From assembly GCF_018388465.1 (NCBI RefSeq), contig NZ_CP074404.1, positions 2,914,001-2,978,000 of the forward strand: a stretch of DNA of 64,000 bases, written 5' to 3'. Source of the stretch: Cellulomonas fengjieae (GTDB taxonomy: Bacteria > Actinomycetota > Actinomycetes > Actinomycetales > Cellulomonadaceae). The notes below the pieces were generated by a model. The model saw only the letters and a list, made by a program, of their open reading frames with translations. It searched no databases and was not told where the DNA came from. How positions within the stretch are numbered: position 1 is the first letter of the stretch; each line of letters starts with the position of its first letter. A program made the translations under genes and the position numbers. Positions 53,440-64,000 of this stretch are shown here, one piece after another.

Positions 53440-55440
53440 TCAGCTCTGGACGAGCAGGACGACGACGATGAGAACCACGAGCCCGAGCAGCATCGAGGCG
53501 GCGTACGACCGGACGTACCCGGTCTGCAGGCGCCGCACCCAGCCGCCGAGCGCGACGGTGGACAAGCCGACACCGGTGACGGTGCCGTCGATCACGGTCC
53601 GGTCGGCGTACACGAGCGAGCGCGTGAGCGCCTGCCCGGGCTCGACCAGAGCGATGTCGTTGACGGAGTCCTGGTACAGGTCGACCCGGGCCGCGCGGGT
53701 GAGCGCGGTGCCCACCGGCGGGATGATCGGGACCTGCGAGACCGCGTACCGGCGCCACGCGATGACGACGCCGACGAGCACGAGGCCGAGCGTCAGGACG
53801 GTGATCACCCAGATGGGCAGCACCGGCTCCTCGTGCTCCGCGTGCCCGAGCACCGGCTCGAGCCAGTCGACGAACCGGCCGCCCAGGTTCAGGAAGAACC
53901 CGAGACCGATGGAACCGATGGCGAGCACGATCATCGGCCACGTCATGAGCCTCGGGGACTCGTGCGGGTGCTGCGCCGAGCCGTCGCGCTTGGTGGACCA
54001 CCGGCGCTCGCCCTCGAACGTCATGAAGAACAGCCGCGACATGTAGAACGCCGTGAGCCCGGCGCCGAGCAGCGCCACGCCGCCGAACACCCAGGCCCGC
54101 CACGGGGCCCCGTCGACGGGGATGAACGCCGCCTCGATGATCTTGTCCTTGCTGAAGAAGCCGGAGAACGGCGGGATGCCGATGATCGCCAGCCACCCGG
54201 CCATGAACGTCAGCCACGTGATCTTCATGTAGCGGGCGAGGCCGCCGAACCGGCGCATGTTCACCTGGTCGTCCATGCCGTGCATGACCGACCCGGCGCC
54301 GAGGAACATGCCGGCCTTGAAGAAGCCGTGCGTGATCAGGTGGAAGATCGCGAACGCGTACCCCACCGGACCCAGGCCGGCCGCGAGGACCATGTACCCG
54401 ATCTGCGACATCGTCGACGCGGCGAGCGCCTTCTTGATGTCGTCCTTGGCGCAGCCGACGATCGCCCCGAACAGGAGCGTGATCGCTCCGACGATGACCA
54501 CGACGAGCTGCGCCGTGGGCGCGGCGTCGAACACCGGCGCCGACCGGACGATGAGGTAGACGCCCGCGGTGACCATGGTCGCGGCGTGGATGAGCGCGGA
54601 GACGGGTGTTGGGCCCGCCATCGCGTCACCGAGCCAGGACTGCAGCGGGAACTGCGCCGACTTGCCGCACGCGGCCAGCAGGAGCATGAGCCCGATCGCG
54701 GTGAGCGTGCCCTGGCTGACGCTCTCGTCCACGCCGCCCAGCACGGTCCCGAAGTCCACGGCGCCGAACGTCGCGAACATGAGGCCGAGCGCGATCAGCA
54801 GACCGAGGTCACCGATGCGGTTGGCGACGAACGCCTTCTTCGCGGCGACCGCGTAGTCGGTGTTGTAGTTCCAGAACCCGATGAGCAGGTACGACGCCAG
54901 GCCGACGCCCTCCCAGCCGACGAACAGCAGGAGGTAGCTGTCGGCGAGCACGAGGACGAGCATCGCGGCGACGAACAGGTTGAGGTACGCGAAGAACCGG
55001 CGGCGGTCCACGTCGTGCTCCATGTACGCCACGGCGTAGACGTGGATCAGCGTGCCGACGAACGTCACCAGCAGGACGAACGTCAACGACAGCGGGTCGA
55101 GCCGCATGCCCGCGTCGAGGTGGAACGCCCCGGCGTCGATCCACGTGCCGAGGTGCACGTCGAGCACGCGGGAGTCCGCGGGCCGCTGCAACATGGTCAC
55201 GAACACGACGGCGGCGACCACGAACGAGGCCGCCGACGCCAGAACTCCGAGCCAGTGGCCCCATCTGTCGGTGCGTCTGCCCAGCAGCAGCAGCACGGCG
55301 GCGCTGAGCAGAGGGAGGCCGACGAGCAGCGGCGCGACCAGCAGGACGCCGTCGTTGACCACCTCGCTCGCGGGCGTGATCGTCTCTGCGTACATGCCCG
55401 CGGGCAGGCCTGCAGACACGAGAGTTGTCAGGGTGTGCAC
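53440..55440 (-). CDS. nuoL: NADH-quinone oxidoreductase subunit L
   Basis: 666 residues, largest antiporter-like subunit, with the lateral amphipathic helix at the C-terminal end that spans the membrane arm. [18 protein letters not shown] and [20 protein letters not shown] signatures. GTG at 55440 with GAAGGG six bases upstream. Ten bases after nuoK. Confidence 0.96.
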   Translation of the reverse strand: MHTLTTLVSAGLPAGMYAETITPASEVVNDGVLLVAPLLVGLPLLSAAVLLLLGRRTDRWGHWLGVLASAASFVVAAVVFVTMLQRPADSRVLDVHLGTWIDAGAFHLDAGMRLDPLSLTFVLLVTFVGTLIHVYAVAYMEHDVDRRRFFAYLNLFVAAMLVLVLADSYLLLFVGWEGVGLASYLLIGFWNYNTDYAVAAKKAFVANRIGDLGLLIALGLMFATFGAVDFGTVLGGVDESVSQGTLTAIGLMLLLAACGKSAQFPLQSWLGDAMAGPTPVSALIHAATMVTAGVYLIVRSAPVFDAAPTAQLVVVIVGAITLLFGAIVGCAKDDIKKALAASTMSQIGYMVLAAGLGPVGYAFAIFHLITHGFFKAGMFLGAGSVMHGMDDQVNMRRFGGLARYMKITWLTFMAGWLAIIGIPPFSGFFSKDKIIEAAFIPVDGAPWRAWVFGGVALLGAGLTAFYMSRLFFMTFEGERRWSTKRDGSAQHPHESPRLMTWPMIVLAIGSIGLGFFLNLGGRFVDWLEPVLGHAEHEEPVLPIWVITVLTLGLVLVGVVIAWRRYAVSQVPIIPPVGTALTRAARVDLYQDSVNDIALVEPGQALTRSLVYADRTVIDGTVTGVGLSTVALGGWVRRLQTGYVRSYAASMLLGLVVLIVVVLLVQS

Positions 55441-55450
55441 GTCGCGCCCT

Positions 55451-55750
55451 TCAGCTCTTCAACAGGTTGATGTCGTCGACCGAGGCCGAACGGCGGGTGC
55501 GGAAGATCGCCACGATGATCGCGAGCCCGACGACGACCTCGGCGGCGGCGACGACCATCACGAAGAAGGCGAGCACCTGCCCCGTCAGGTCGCCGTGGAT
55601 CCGCGCGAACGTGACGAGCAGCAGGTTCGAGGCGTTGAGCATGAGCTCGACGCCCATGAACACGATGATCGCGTTGCGTCGCAGCAGGACCGTGGCGGCA
55701 CCGATCGAGAAGAGGATCGCCGACAGGACCAGGTAGTGGGTCAGGCTCAC
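55451..55750 (-). CDS. nuoK: NADH-quinone oxidoreductase subunit K
   Basis: 99 residues, three helices. The conserved glutamates are in [17 protein letters not shown] and [14 protein letters not shown] start overlaps the nuoJ stop by four bases. Confidence 0.97.
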   Translation of the reverse strand: MSLTHYLVLSAILFSIGAATVLLRRNAIIVFMGVELMLNASNLLLVTFARIHGDLTGQVLAFFVMVVAAAEVVVGLAIIVAIFRTRRSASVDDINLLKS

Positions 55751-56688
55751 TTGCCGTCCTCCTGTCCGATGACGCCGGCCGGGCCGGTCGACGGGCCGTT
55801 CTGCCCGCTGTCGCTCACAGCGGCACCCAGGTCGGGTGCGTTGACGGGTGCACCCTCGGGCACGGCCTGCGGCGGCGGTGTCCCTCGTCCGCCGCGCACC
55901 TGCGAGGCGCCCTCGAGCACCCGCGCGGTCCGGGCGGCGAACTCCGCCGCGTCGGCCTCCTGGCCGCGGATGCGCAGCACCCGGGGCACGGAGATGTCCA
56001 GCGGCTGACCGTCCGGGCCCAGCGCGGGCACGTCCATCGCGTTGTGCCGCGCGTACACGCCGGGCGCAGGCAGCGGGGTGAGGGTCGCACCGGCGGCCAC
56101 GCGGGCGTCGGCACGCTCCCGCTGGCCCACGCGCGGGGTGAGCCGCTGGCGGTGCGTCAGCACGAGCGCGCCCAGCGCAGCGGTCACCAGCAGCGCGCCG
56201 ACGACCTCGAACGCGAACACGTACTGGCCGAAGATGATCCGCGCGACGCCGGCCGGGTTGTCCTGCGTCACGGCGGGGGTGAACCCGAACGGCCTCCCGT
56301 ACGTGGCGGTGCCGACCACGCCGACCAGCACCGCGGCGAGGCCGACGCCGGCGAGCAGCCCGATCCAGCGCTGCCCGCGGATGGTCTCCACGAGCGAGTC
56401 GGACGAGTCGACCCCGACGAGCATCAGCACGAACAGGAAGAGCATCATCACGGCGCCGGTGTAGACGACGACCTGCACGACCCCGAGGAAGACGGCGTCC
56501 TGCGCGACGTAGAGGAACGCCAGCGAGATCATCACGACGACCACGGCGAGCGCCGCGTGCACCGCCTTCTTGGCGAACAGGAGGCCGAGCGCGGAGAGCA
56601 CCATGATCGGGCCGAGGGTCCAGAACAGGACCGCTTCGGCCGTGGTGGTCTGTCCCGAGTCCAGCAGGGACGTGGCCAGGCCGCTCAT
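55747..56688 (-). CDS. nuoJ: NADH-quinone oxidoreductase subunit J
   Basis: 313 residues, against roughly 165-260 in most bacteria. Five transmembrane helices in the first 190 residues ([19 protein letters not shown] is diagnostic). The remaining 120 residues form a hydrophilic, Pro/Ala/Gly-rich cytoplasmic tail, which I cannot assign. ATG at 56688 overlaps the nuoI stop (ATGA). Confidence 0.96.
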   Translation of the reverse strand: MSGLATSLLDSGQTTTAEAVLFWTLGPIMVLSALGLLFAKKAVHAALAVVVVMISLAFLYVAQDAVFLGVVQVVVYTGAVMMLFLFVLMLVGVDSSDSLVETIRGQRWIGLLAGVGLAAVLVGVVGTATYGRPFGFTPAVTQDNPAGVARIIFGQYVFAFEVVGALLVTAALGALVLTHRQRLTPRVGQRERADARVAAGATLTPLPAPGVYARHNAMDVPALGPDGQPLDISVPRVLRIRGQEADAAEFAARTARVLEGASQVRGGRGTPPPQAVPEGAPVNAPDLGAAVSDSGQNGPSTGPAGVIGQEDGK

Positions 56689-57503
56689 CGGGTCCCCTGC
56701 TTGGTCGCCGCGGCCACGGTCGCCGCCATCACGGCGGCCGTCGGACCCGGCTTGTTCGCCGCGTCCAGTCCGGCGCCGCCGGGCAGCGTCGGGTCGTCGG
56801 GCCGGTGCTCGGCGACCCACGCGACCTGGGCCGGCGTCGCGCCGGTGACCTCGCCGCGGTAGTAGTCGGTGTCGGTGGTGCCCTCGACCATCGGGTGCGG
56901 AGCCTGCAGCATGCCGGTGCGCAGCGGCGCCAGGAGGTCGTCCTTCTCCCAGATCATGCCCGCGCGGGTGGGACCGGCCAGCTCGTACTCGTTGGTCATC
57001 GTCAGGGCGCGCGTCGGGCAGGCCTCGATGCACAGCCCGCAGAAGATGCACCGCAGGTAGTTGATCTGGTAGACGCTGCCGTACCGCTCCCCCGGCGAGC
57101 GCTGGTTGTCGGGCGTGTTGTCCGCACCCTCGACGTAGATCGCGTCCGCGGGGCAGGCCCAGGCGCACAGCTCGCACCCGATGCACTTCTCCAGGCCGTC
57201 CGCGTAGCGGTTGAGCTGGTGGCGCCCGTGGTACCGAGGCTTCGGCGGCACCTTCTCCGACGGGTACTGCTCGGTGACCGTCGGCCGGAACATGTTGGCC
57301 AGGGTCACGCCGAACCCGCCCACGGGGGCGAGGAGCTCGGAGACGGGTCCGCGGGGCTCGATGAGCGAGGTGTAGCCCTCGGGCTCGGCCGCGGCGACCT
57401 CGCCGCCACGCGGACGAGGCGCGGCGGCCTTGCCCGGCTCGGGCTGTGCGGACCGGCCTGTGGGCCTCACCGGCTTGCGGGCTGGCTTGCGCTGGTCAGC
57501 CAC
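56685..57503 (-). CDS. nuoI: NADH-quinone oxidoreductase subunit I
   Basis: 272 residues. Carries two [4Fe-4S] clusters N6a/N6b: [12 protein letters not shown] and [12 protein letters not shown]. The N-terminal 45 residues are a disordered basic segment; the C-terminal 60 extend beyond the family core. GTG at 57503 with AGGAGG; overlaps nuoH by eight bases. Confidence 0.96.
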   Translation of the reverse strand: MADQRKPARKPVRPTGRSAQPEPGKAAAPRPRGGEVAAAEPEGYTSLIEPRGPVSELLAPVGGFGVTLANMFRPTVTEQYPSEKVPPKPRYHGRHQLNRYADGLEKCIGCELCAWACPADAIYVEGADNTPDNQRSPGERYGSVYQINYLRCIFCGLCIEACPTRALTMTNEYELAGPTRAGMIWEKDDLLAPLRTGMLQAPHPMVEGTTDTDYYRGEVTGATPAQVAWVAEHRPDDPTLPGGAGLDAANKPGPTAAVMAATVAAATKQGTR

Positions 57504-58845
57504 CGTGCACCTCCTGGGCGACCTGGGGGGTCGTCGTCGCGTCGTCGTCGGTTGCGCTCGCGGCCAGCCGCTGCTTGCGCGGCGACGGCGGCAGGACCTG
57601 GCCGGGCAGCGGCGGCACCGGATAGCCACCGGCGTAGGGGTCGAACACCTGCGGTCCGGGCGGTCGGGGCGGGCCGGCCGGCGTCTTCTTCTCGGGGACC
57701 AGGAAGGAGATCACCAGCCCGACGAGCACGATGCCGCCGAGCACGAAGAGCACGGAGCGCAGGTCCAGGCCGGAGAACTGCCGCACGCCCTGCACCACGC
57801 CGACGGCGAACACCCACGCCAGCGCGGCCGGGATGAGCACCTTCCAGCCGATCTTCATGAACTGGTCGTACCGGAAGCGCAGGGCGGAGCCGCGGATCCA
57901 CACGAACACGAACATGACCAGCCAGAGCTTGGCCAGGAACCACAGGACCGGCCACCAGCCCTCGTTGAACATGCCGTCGTTGATCGCGGAGATCGGCCAC
58001 GGAGCGCGCCAGCCACCGAGGAACAGGGTGGTGGCGACGGCCGAGACGTTGAGCATGTTGATGTACTCCGCGAGGAAGAACCACGCGAACTTCATCGACG
58101 AGTACTCGGTCATGAAGCCGGAGACCAGCTCGCCCTCGGCCTCGGGGAGGTCGAACGGCAGGCGGTTGACCTCACCGACCATCGAGATGACGTAGATGAT
58201 GAAGGCCGGCAGCAGCGGCAGGAACCACCACACGGCGGTCTGCGAGGTCACGATCTCCGAGGTCGACATCGACCCGGCCATGATGAACACGCTGACGAGC
58301 GAGAGGCCCATCGCGAGCTCGTAGGAGATGACCTGCGCCGTGGAGCGCACCGCACCGAGCAGCGGGTAGGTCGAGCCGGAGGCCCAGCCGCCGAGCACGA
58401 TGCCGTACACGCCGACGGAGGCGCACGCGAGGATGTAGAGCACGGCCACGGGGAAGTCCGTGAGCTGGATCGGGGTGTCGACCCCGAACATGCTCACGTT
58501 CGGGCCGAACGGGATGACCGCGAACGTCAGCAGCGAGCAGAACACCGCGATCATCGGCGCCACGATGTAGACCAGCTTGTCCGCGGCCTTGACCGTCAGG
58601 TCCTCCTTGAACAGGAGCTTCATGGCGTCGGCGAGCGACTGCAGGAGGCCGAACGGTCCGTGCACGTTGGGGCCGGGCCGCACCTGCATGCGGGCGACGA
58701 CCTTGCGCTCGAACCAGATGGCGATGAGCACGCTGGTCAGCAGGAACACCACGATGGCGACGGCCTTGATCAGCCAGATCCACCAGGTGTCGTTGCTGAA
58801 GTCGGCGGTCGTGGACGCCGCGGCGGCGACGGACAGGCTGCTCAT
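57496..58845 (-). CDS. nuoH: NADH-quinone oxidoreductase subunit H
   Basis: 449 residues, eight helices, forms part of the quinone-binding chamber: [19 protein letters not shown] and [21 protein letters not shown] 60-residue Pro-rich cytoplasmic tail follows the last helix. ATG at 58845 overlaps nuoG (ATGA). Confidence 0.97.
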   Translation of the reverse strand: MSSLSVAAAASTTADFSNDTWWIWLIKAVAIVVFLLTSVLIAIWFERKVVARMQVRPGPNVHGPFGLLQSLADAMKLLFKEDLTVKAADKLVYIVAPMIAVFCSLLTFAVIPFGPNVSMFGVDTPIQLTDFPVAVLYILACASVGVYGIVLGGWASGSTYPLLGAVRSTAQVISYELAMGLSLVSVFIMAGSMSTSEIVTSQTAVWWFLPLLPAFIIYVISMVGEVNRLPFDLPEAEGELVSGFMTEYSSMKFAWFFLAEYINMLNVSAVATTLFLGGWRAPWPISAINDGMFNEGWWPVLWFLAKLWLVMFVFVWIRGSALRFRYDQFMKIGWKVLIPAALAWVFAVGVVQGVRQFSGLDLRSVLFVLGGIVLVGLVISFLVPEKKTPAGPPRPPGPQVFDPYAGGYPVPPLPGQVLPPSPRKQRLAASATDDDATTTPQVAQEVHGG

Positions 58846-61418
58846 GCGCTGACCTCCTGGGTGCGCGGACCGGCGAGGCGCACGAGGTCGCCCGCGTCGG
58901 CGTGCAGGGCGTCGCGCACACCGGCGCCCGCCGCGTTCGTCGGGAGCCACACCACGTGGTCCGGCATGTCGGTGAGCACGACGGGCAGCGTGAGCGTGCC
59001 CGCGTCGGTGGACACGCTCAGGCTGTCGCCGTCGCGCACCCCGATCGCCGCGGCCGTGCCGGCGGAGATCCGGGCGAGGGGGCGCTTGGCGGTGCCGGCG
59101 AGGAACGGCTCACCCGACTGCAGGCGGCCGGCGTCGAGCAGCTGGTGCCACGTCGCGAGGACGGCGACCCCCGGCTCGACCGCCGGCGGCTCGGCGGCCG
59201 GCACGTCGGGCGCGCCGACGCGTGCGCCGTCCCACCCGCCCAGCTGGTCGAGCTCGGCGTGCACCGCGGTCACCGTCTGCAGGCCCAGCTCGACGCCCAG
59301 GGCGTCGGCGAGCCGGTCCAGCACGCGGTGGTCGGCCATGGTGTGCGAGGTGAGCGCCTGCGGGAACGGGCGCGGACGCCCTTCCCACGTGACGAACGTT
59401 CCGGGCTTCTCCGTCGGGGGCGCGACCGGCAGGACGACGTCCGCGCGCTCGGTCACCTCGGAGTGCCGGACCTCGAGCGAGACCAGGAACGTGACGCGGT
59501 CCAGCGCCTCGCGGGCGGCGGCCGGGTCGGGCAGGTCGGCAGGCTCGAGCCCACCGACGACGAGGCCGCCGAGCAGCCCGGCGCGGGCGGCGGCGAGGAT
59601 CTCGGAGGTGGAGCGACCGGGCTGTGCCGGCAGGTGCTCCACGCCCCAGGCGGCGGCGAGGTCGACGCGCGCCGCGGAGTCCGCGACGGGCCGACCGCCC
59701 GGCAGCAGCGACGGCAGCAGGCCCGCCTCGACCGCGGAGCGCTCGCCCACGCGGCGGGGCACCCAGGCCAGGCGTGCGCCGGTGCGGTTCGCCAGCCGGA
59801 CCGCGGCGGAGAAGCCTCCGGGCACCCCCGCCAGGCGCTCGCCCACGAGGATGAGCGCACCGGCGGACCCGAGCAGCTCGGCGGCCTCGGCCAGCGCGGA
59901 GTCGGTGCCGATGCCGTCGAGCACCTCGGCCTCCGTGCCGGGTGCGGCAGCGAGCAGCGTGCCGGACAGCCGCTGCAGACCGCGGCTCTCCAGGGCGGCG
60001 ACCGACAGCACGCGCAGGCCGCGGGAGACCACGGCGTCGCGCAGCCGCAGGAAGGCGATGCCCGCCTCCTCCTCGGCCTCGAGGCCGACGAGCAGCACGG
60101 CGGGCGCGCGGTCGAAGTCGGCGAACGTCACGTCGAGGGTGCGACCGGCGACGTGGTGGCCGAGGAAGACCTCCTCCTCCGCCGAGTGCGGGCGGGCGCG
60201 GCCGTCCACGTCGTTGGTGCCGAGTGCGACCCGCGCGAACTTGCCGTACGCGTAGGCGTCCTCGAGCGTGAGGCGACCACCGGGCAGCACGGCGACGCCG
60301 ACCGCGGTGTCGCGGGGGTCGTCGGGCTGCTGGGCGGCCCGCAGGCCGGCGGCGGCGACGTCGAGCGCCTCGACCCAGCTGGCGGGCTCGAGCTCGCCGT
60401 CGGCGTTGCGCACCAGCGGAGTCGTGATGCGGTCCGGCGCGGACTGCCAGGTGAACGCGAAGCGGTCCTTGTCGGTGATCCACTCCTGGTTCACCGTGGG
60501 GTCCTCGCCCGCGAGCCGGCGCAGCACGACGCCACGGCGGTGGTCGACGCGGATGGCCGACCCCTGCGAGTCGTGCTCGGCGATGCCGGGGGTGGACACC
60601 AGGTCGAACGGACGCGACCGGAACCGGTACGCCGCGCTGGTCAGCGCGCCGACGGGGCAGATCTGCACCGTGTTGCCCGAGAAGTACGAGGCGAACGGCC
60701 GACCCGAGGTGTCCTGCGCGGAGGCGCCGACCGGGGCGTCACCGTCGAAGCCCAGGACCGCCGTGTCGAACCGGCCGATCTGCTGGTTGGCGCCGCGCTT
60801 CTGCAGGTCGATGAAGACGTCGCCGGCGATCTCCTCGGAGAACCGGGTGCACCGCTGGCACAGCACGCAGCGCTCTCGGTCGAGCAGGATCTGCGTCGAG
60901 ATCGCGATCGGCTTGGGGAACGTGCGCTTGACGTCGACGAACCGGGTGCTGGCGCGCCCGTTGCTCATGGCCTGGTTCTGCAGGGGGCACTCGCCGCCCT
61001 TGTCGCACACCGGGCAGTCGAGCGGGTGGTTGATGAGCAGCAGCTCCATCACGCCGTGCTGGGCCTTGTCGGCCTCGGGCGACGTGTGCTGCGTCTTGAC
61101 CTGCATGCCCGGCGTGGCCTCGAGCGTGCAGCTGGCCTGCGGCTTCGGCATCTTGGCCAGCTTGCCGTCGCGACCCGGTGCCCAGACCTCGACCAGGCAC
61201 TGACGGCAGGCGCCGGCCGGGGCGAGCAGGGGGTGGTCGCAGAACCGCGGGATCTGGATGCCCAGCTCCTCGGCGGCGCGGATGACGAGCGTGCCCTTGG
61301 GCACCGCCGTCTCGATGCCGTCGACGGTGAACGTGACGAGCTCACCCGCAGGCTCGGGCGCCGGGGCCGGGGCCGCGGGGACGAGCGACGTGGTCGGTCC
61401 GGAGGACAGGATCGTCAT
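58842..61418 (-). CDS. nuoG: NADH-quinone oxidoreductase subunit G
   Basis: 858 residues. N-terminal 2Fe-2S ferredoxin-like domain ([19 protein letters not shown]...SC), His-Cys ligated 4Fe-4S ([16 protein letters not shown]), two more 4Fe-4S ([19 protein letters not shown]) and a molybdopterin-oxidoreductase-like C-terminal domain without molybdenum function. ATG at 61418, overlapping nuoF by four bases. Confidence 0.97.
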   Translation of the reverse strand: MTILSSGPTTSLVPAAPAPAPEPAGELVTFTVDGIETAVPKGTLVIRAAEELGIQIPRFCDHPLLAPAGACRQCLVEVWAPGRDGKLAKMPKPQASCTLEATPGMQVKTQHTSPEADKAQHGVMELLLINHPLDCPVCDKGGECPLQNQAMSNGRASTRFVDVKRTFPKPIAISTQILLDRERCVLCQRCTRFSEEIAGDVFIDLQKRGANQQIGRFDTAVLGFDGDAPVGASAQDTSGRPFASYFSGNTVQICPVGALTSAAYRFRSRPFDLVSTPGIAEHDSQGSAIRVDHRRGVVLRRLAGEDPTVNQEWITDKDRFAFTWQSAPDRITTPLVRNADGELEPASWVEALDVAAAGLRAAQQPDDPRDTAVGVAVLPGGRLTLEDAYAYGKFARVALGTNDVDGRARPHSAEEEVFLGHHVAGRTLDVTFADFDRAPAVLLVGLEAEEEAGIAFLRLRDAVVSRGLRVLSVAALESRGLQRLSGTLLAAAPGTEAEVLDGIGTDSALAEAAELLGSAGALILVGERLAGVPGGFSAAVRLANRTGARLAWVPRRVGERSAVEAGLLPSLLPGGRPVADSAARVDLAAAWGVEHLPAQPGRSTSEILAAARAGLLGGLVVGGLEPADLPDPAAAREALDRVTFLVSLEVRHSEVTERADVVLPVAPPTEKPGTFVTWEGRPRPFPQALTSHTMADHRVLDRLADALGVELGLQTVTAVHAELDQLGGWDGARVGAPDVPAAEPPAVEPGVAVLATWHQLLDAGRLQSGEPFLAGTAKRPLARISAGTAAAIGVRDGDSLSVSTDAGTLTLPVVLTDMPDHVVWLPTNAAGAGVRDALHADAGDLVRLAGPRTQEVSA

Positions 61419-62755
61419 GCGTGCACCCCTGCGAGAACTGGGTTGGCGGCCTTGGGCCGGTAGGAGAACAGCGAGCTGCGCTCCGGCGGGAACAGCACGT
61501 CCGCCGGCGTGTGCGTGCCGGCGACGAACTCCTCGCGGAAGTACTGCACGGCCGACGTGATCGGGCTGGTCGCCCCGTCGCCCAGGGCGCAGAACGCCTT
61601 GCCGAGGATGTTGTCGCACAGGTCGAGCAGCAGGTCGATGTCGGCGAGCGTGCCCCGCCCGGCCTCGATCCGCTGGAGGACCTGCACGAGCCAGTACGTG
61701 CCCTCACGGCACGGGGTGCACTTGCCGCAGGACTCGTGCTTGTAGAACTCGGTCCACCGCGTCACCGCGCGCACCACCGAGGTGGTCTCGTCGAAGATCT
61801 GCAGCGCGCGCGTGCCCAGCATGGAGCCCGCGGCACCGACGGACTCGTAGTCCAGCGGCACGTCGAGGTGCTCGGCCGTGAAGATCGGGGTCGAGGACCC
61901 GCCGGGCGTCCAGAACTTGAGCTCGTGACCCTCGCGGATGCCGCCGGCCATCTCGAGCAGCTCGCGCAGGGTGATGCCCAGGGGCGCCTCGTACTGGCCC
62001 GGCCGCGTGACGTGCCCGGACAGCGAGAACAGCCCGTGGCCGGAGGAGCGCTCCGTGCCCATGGCCTTGAACCAGTCCGCGCCGCCGAGCACGATGCCGG
62101 GCACCGACGCGATCGACTCGACGTTGTTGACGACCGTCGGCCGGGCGTACAGGCCCGCGACCGCGGGGAACGGGGGCTTCAGGCGCGGCTGCCCGCGCAG
62201 GCCCTCGAGCGAGTCGAGCAGGGCCGTCTCCTCGCCGCAGATGTAGGCGCCGGCGCCCGAGTGCAGCGTGATCTCCAGGTCGAACCCGGACCCGAGGATG
62301 TTCGTGCCGAGGAAGCCCGCGGCCCGTGCCTCCTCGATCGCGTTCAGCAGGCGGCGGTAGACGTGCACGACCTCGCCGCGGACGTAGAGGAACGCGTGGT
62401 GGCAGCCGATCGCGTAGCTGGTGATGATCATGCCCTCGATCAGGTGCTGCGGGCTGGCCATCATCAGCGGGATGTCCTTGCAGGTCCCCGGCTCGGACTC
62501 GTCGGCGTTGACCACCAGGTAGCGCGGTCCGCCGTCGGGCGCGGGCAGGAAGCCCCACTTCATGCCCGTCGGGAACCCGGCTCCCCCGCGTCCGCGCAGG
62601 CCGGAGTCCTTGACCATGGTGACGACGTCGGCGGCGGGCATGCCGAGCGCACGGCGCAGGCCGCGGTAGCCGCCCGCGTCCTGGTACGACGCGAGCGACC
62701 AGGAGCGGTCGGCGTCCCAGGTGTCCGTCAGGACCGGGGTGAGGGTCGTCGCCAT
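61415..62755 (-). CDS. nuoF: NADH-quinone oxidoreductase subunit F
   Basis: 446 residues. NADH and FMN site and cluster N3. [13 protein letters not shown] binds [17 protein letters not shown] binds FMN and [11 protein letters not shown] with a later Cys holds the 4Fe-4S cluster. ATG at 62755 has GAAGGAG five bases upstream; GTG at 62758 is the alternative. Shares one base with the nuoE stop. Confidence 0.97.
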   Translation of the reverse strand: MATTLTPVLTDTWDADRSWSLASYQDAGGYRGLRRALGMPAADVVTMVKDSGLRGRGGAGFPTGMKWGFLPAPDGGPRYLVVNADESEPGTCKDIPLMMASPQHLIEGMIITSYAIGCHHAFLYVRGEVVHVYRRLLNAIEEARAAGFLGTNILGSGFDLEITLHSGAGAYICGEETALLDSLEGLRGQPRLKPPFPAVAGLYARPTVVNNVESIASVPGIVLGGADWFKAMGTERSSGHGLFSLSGHVTRPGQYEAPLGITLRELLEMAGGIREGHELKFWTPGGSSTPIFTAEHLDVPLDYESVGAAGSMLGTRALQIFDETTSVVRAVTRWTEFYKHESCGKCTPCREGTYWLVQVLQRIEAGRGTLADIDLLLDLCDNILGKAFCALGDGATSPITSAVQYFREEFVAGTHTPADVLFPPERSSLFSYRPKAANPVLAGVHA

Positions 62756-63600
62756 CACGACTCCTTCGCGTCGTCGGTGGACTGCTTGAGCTCTTCGGCA
62801 GCCGGCGAGACGTCGGCCGGGGTCGTGGCCGGACGCTGGGCGCTCGACTGCTCACCGCCCACCTTCGGCTCGCTGGAGCCCGCCGGGGCGCCGGTGGAGG
62901 CGTCCGAGTACTCGGGTGCGGTCCAGCCCTCGGCACGGGCGAGCTGGAGGCCGCGCAGCGTGGGTACGCCGGCCCCGACGCCCTCGTCGGCGCGACCGTC
63001 GTCGAAGCCGGCGAGCACGCGGGACATCTCCTTGAAGGAGCAGACGGAGGCCGCGCCGCGCGTCGGGACGACGGGCTTGCCGGCGGTCAGGTCGTCGGCG
63101 ATCTGCCGCGCGCTGTCGGGCGTCTGGTTGTCGAAGAACTCCCAGTTCACCATCACGACCGGCGCGTAGTCGCAGGCCGCGTTGCACTCGATGCGCTCGA
63201 GCGTGATCGCGCCGTCGTCCGTCGTCTCGTCGTGACCCACACCGAGGTGGTCGGACAGGTCCTCCCAGATGGCGTCGCCGCCCATGATCGCGCACAGCGT
63301 GTTGGTGCAGACGCCGACCGTGTACGTGCCGTTGGGGTGGCGCTTGTACTGCGTGTAGAACGTCGCGACCGCGGACACCTCCGCGGTCGTCAGGCCCAGG
63401 TGCGCGGCGCAGAACGCGATGCCGCGAGGGCTGACGTACCCGTCCTCGGACTGCACCAGGTGCAGCATCGGCAGCAGCGCGGAGCGCGCCTGCGGGTAGC
63501 GGGCGACGATGGCGTCCGAGTCCGCGGTGAGGCGGGCGTGCGTCTCGGGGTCGTAGGACGTCTTGTGGGTCCGGCTCTGCGCGGACTGTTCGACGGACAT
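62755..63600 (-). CDS. nuoE: NADH-quinone oxidoreductase subunit E
   Basis: 281 residues. Thioredoxin-like 2Fe-2S protein (cluster N1a): CTNTLC and CNAAC supply the ligands. The family core ends near residue 200; the last 80 residues are a Ser/Pro/Glu-rich extension. ATG at 63600 shares a base with the nuoD stop. Confidence 0.96.
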   Translation of the reverse strand: MSVEQSAQSRTHKTSYDPETHARLTADSDAIVARYPQARSALLPMLHLVQSEDGYVSPRGIAFCAAHLGLTTAEVSAVATFYTQYKRHPNGTYTVGVCTNTLCAIMGGDAIWEDLSDHLGVGHDETTDDGAITLERIECNAACDYAPVVMVNWEFFDNQTPDSARQIADDLTAGKPVVPTRGAASVCSFKEMSRVLAGFDDGRADEGVGAGVPTLRGLQLARAEGWTAPEYSDASTGAPAGSSEPKVGGEQSSAQRPATTPADVSPAAEELKQSTDDAKES

Positions 63601-64000
63601 CAGCGGTCCACCCCTCCCAGCACGGGGTCGAGGGACGCGACGGCGACGACGACGTCGGCCACCTGTCCGCCCTCGCACATGATCGACGTGGCCTGCAGGT
63701 TGTTGAAGGACGGGTCGCGGAAGTGCGCACGGTACGGCCGCGTCCCCCCGTCGGACACCAGGTGCACGCCCAGCTCGCCGCGCGGGTGCTCGACGGACTG
63801 GAACACCTGGCCGGCCGGGACCCGGAAGCCCTCGGTGACCAGCTTGAAGTGGTGGATCAGGGCCTCCATCGAGGTCCCCATGATCTCCCGGATGTGGTCC
63901 AGCGAGTTGCCCATGCCGTCCGACCCGATGGCCAGCTGCGCCGGCCACGCGATCTTCCGGTCCTCGACCATGACCGGTCCGGGGCCCATCTTCTGCAGGC
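63600..64000 (-). CDS. nuoD: NADH-quinone oxidoreductase subunit D (5' end outside window)
   Basis: Only the last 130 or so codons are visible. The conserved C-terminal segments [28 protein letters not shown] and [16 protein letters not shown] (here [14 protein letters not shown]), [17 protein letters not shown] and the terminal DPVLGGVDR identify the 49-kDa/NuoD subunit that lines the quinone site. The frame runs open to the window edge. Confidence 0.95.
   Translation of the reverse strand, partial: LQKMGPGPVMVEDRKIAWPAQLAIGSDGMGNSLDHIREIMGTSMEALIHHFKLVTEGFRVPAGQVFQSVEHPRGELGVHLVSDGGTRPYRAHFRDPSFNNLQATSIMCEGGQVADVVVAVASLDPVLGGVDR

Noticed and set aside
58902..61463. Plus-strand frame of about 850 codons opposite nuoG
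   Set aside because: Shadow of nuoG with low-complexity Arg/Gly/Asp/Val composition.

Overview
The window is high-GC DNA (roughly 70 percent by eye) from an actinobacterium. GTG starts are common, UUG starts are used for both rpoB and rpoC, and mRNAs appear often to be leaderless. The gene order tRNA-Thr, tRNA-Met, rpmG, two MaoC/Had genes, murB, an aminotransferase, tRNA-Trp, secE, nusG, rplK, rplA fits the Micrococcales. Cellulomonas or a close relative is the best guess, from protein sequence character and synteny only; no search was run.

Layout. (1) 1-23.9 kb is mainly the transcription/translation supercluster, read on the minus strand: tRNA-Trp, secE, nusG, rplK, rplA; then rplJ-rplL behind an L10 leader; then rpoB-rpoC; then the str operon rpsL-rpsG-fusA-tuf; then the start of the S10 operon (rpsJ, rplC). 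Strong sigma70-type promoters and long GC-rich hairpin terminators separate these units. (2) At 15.7-21.0 kb this ancestral order is interrupted between rplA and rplJ by a compact divergent module: a TPR-CHAT cysteine protease gene on the minus strand, and on the plus strand a cytoplasmic subtilisin-like protease, an ECF-like sigma factor and a translationally coupled 175-residue protein of unknown function. This is the most unusual part of the window and looks like a protease-based signalling or conflict system.

(3) 24.1-31.7 kb is a dense plus-strand run: aminotransferase, two-gene ABC exporter, histidine kinase, response regulator, adenosine deaminase, then a membrane protein and a YtrA-type GntR regulator behind a symmetric operator. 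(4) 31.7-36.7 kb holds murB, an MFS transporter divergent from a LacI regulator (with a perfect 16-bp palindrome between them), two MaoC dehydratase genes, rpmG and two tRNA genes. (5) 36.8-50.2 kb is mixed housekeeping: lipoprotein, nicotinamidase, RecQ helicase with a phosphoribosyltransferase-like tail, tRNA-Tyr, YajQ, HtpX, a polar amino-acid ABC transporter, ferredoxin-NADP reductase, RarD, PP2C phosphatase, RDD-FHA membrane protein and a polyprenyl diphosphate synthase.

(6) 50.2-64 kb is the minus-strand nuo operon, nuoD (cut by the window edge) through nuoN, encoding respiratory complex I, with almost every gene overlapping the next. The polyprenyl synthase just downstream would supply the menaquinone side chain, so quinone synthesis and complex I sit together. 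No rRNA, CRISPR array, insertion sequence or prophage was seen.
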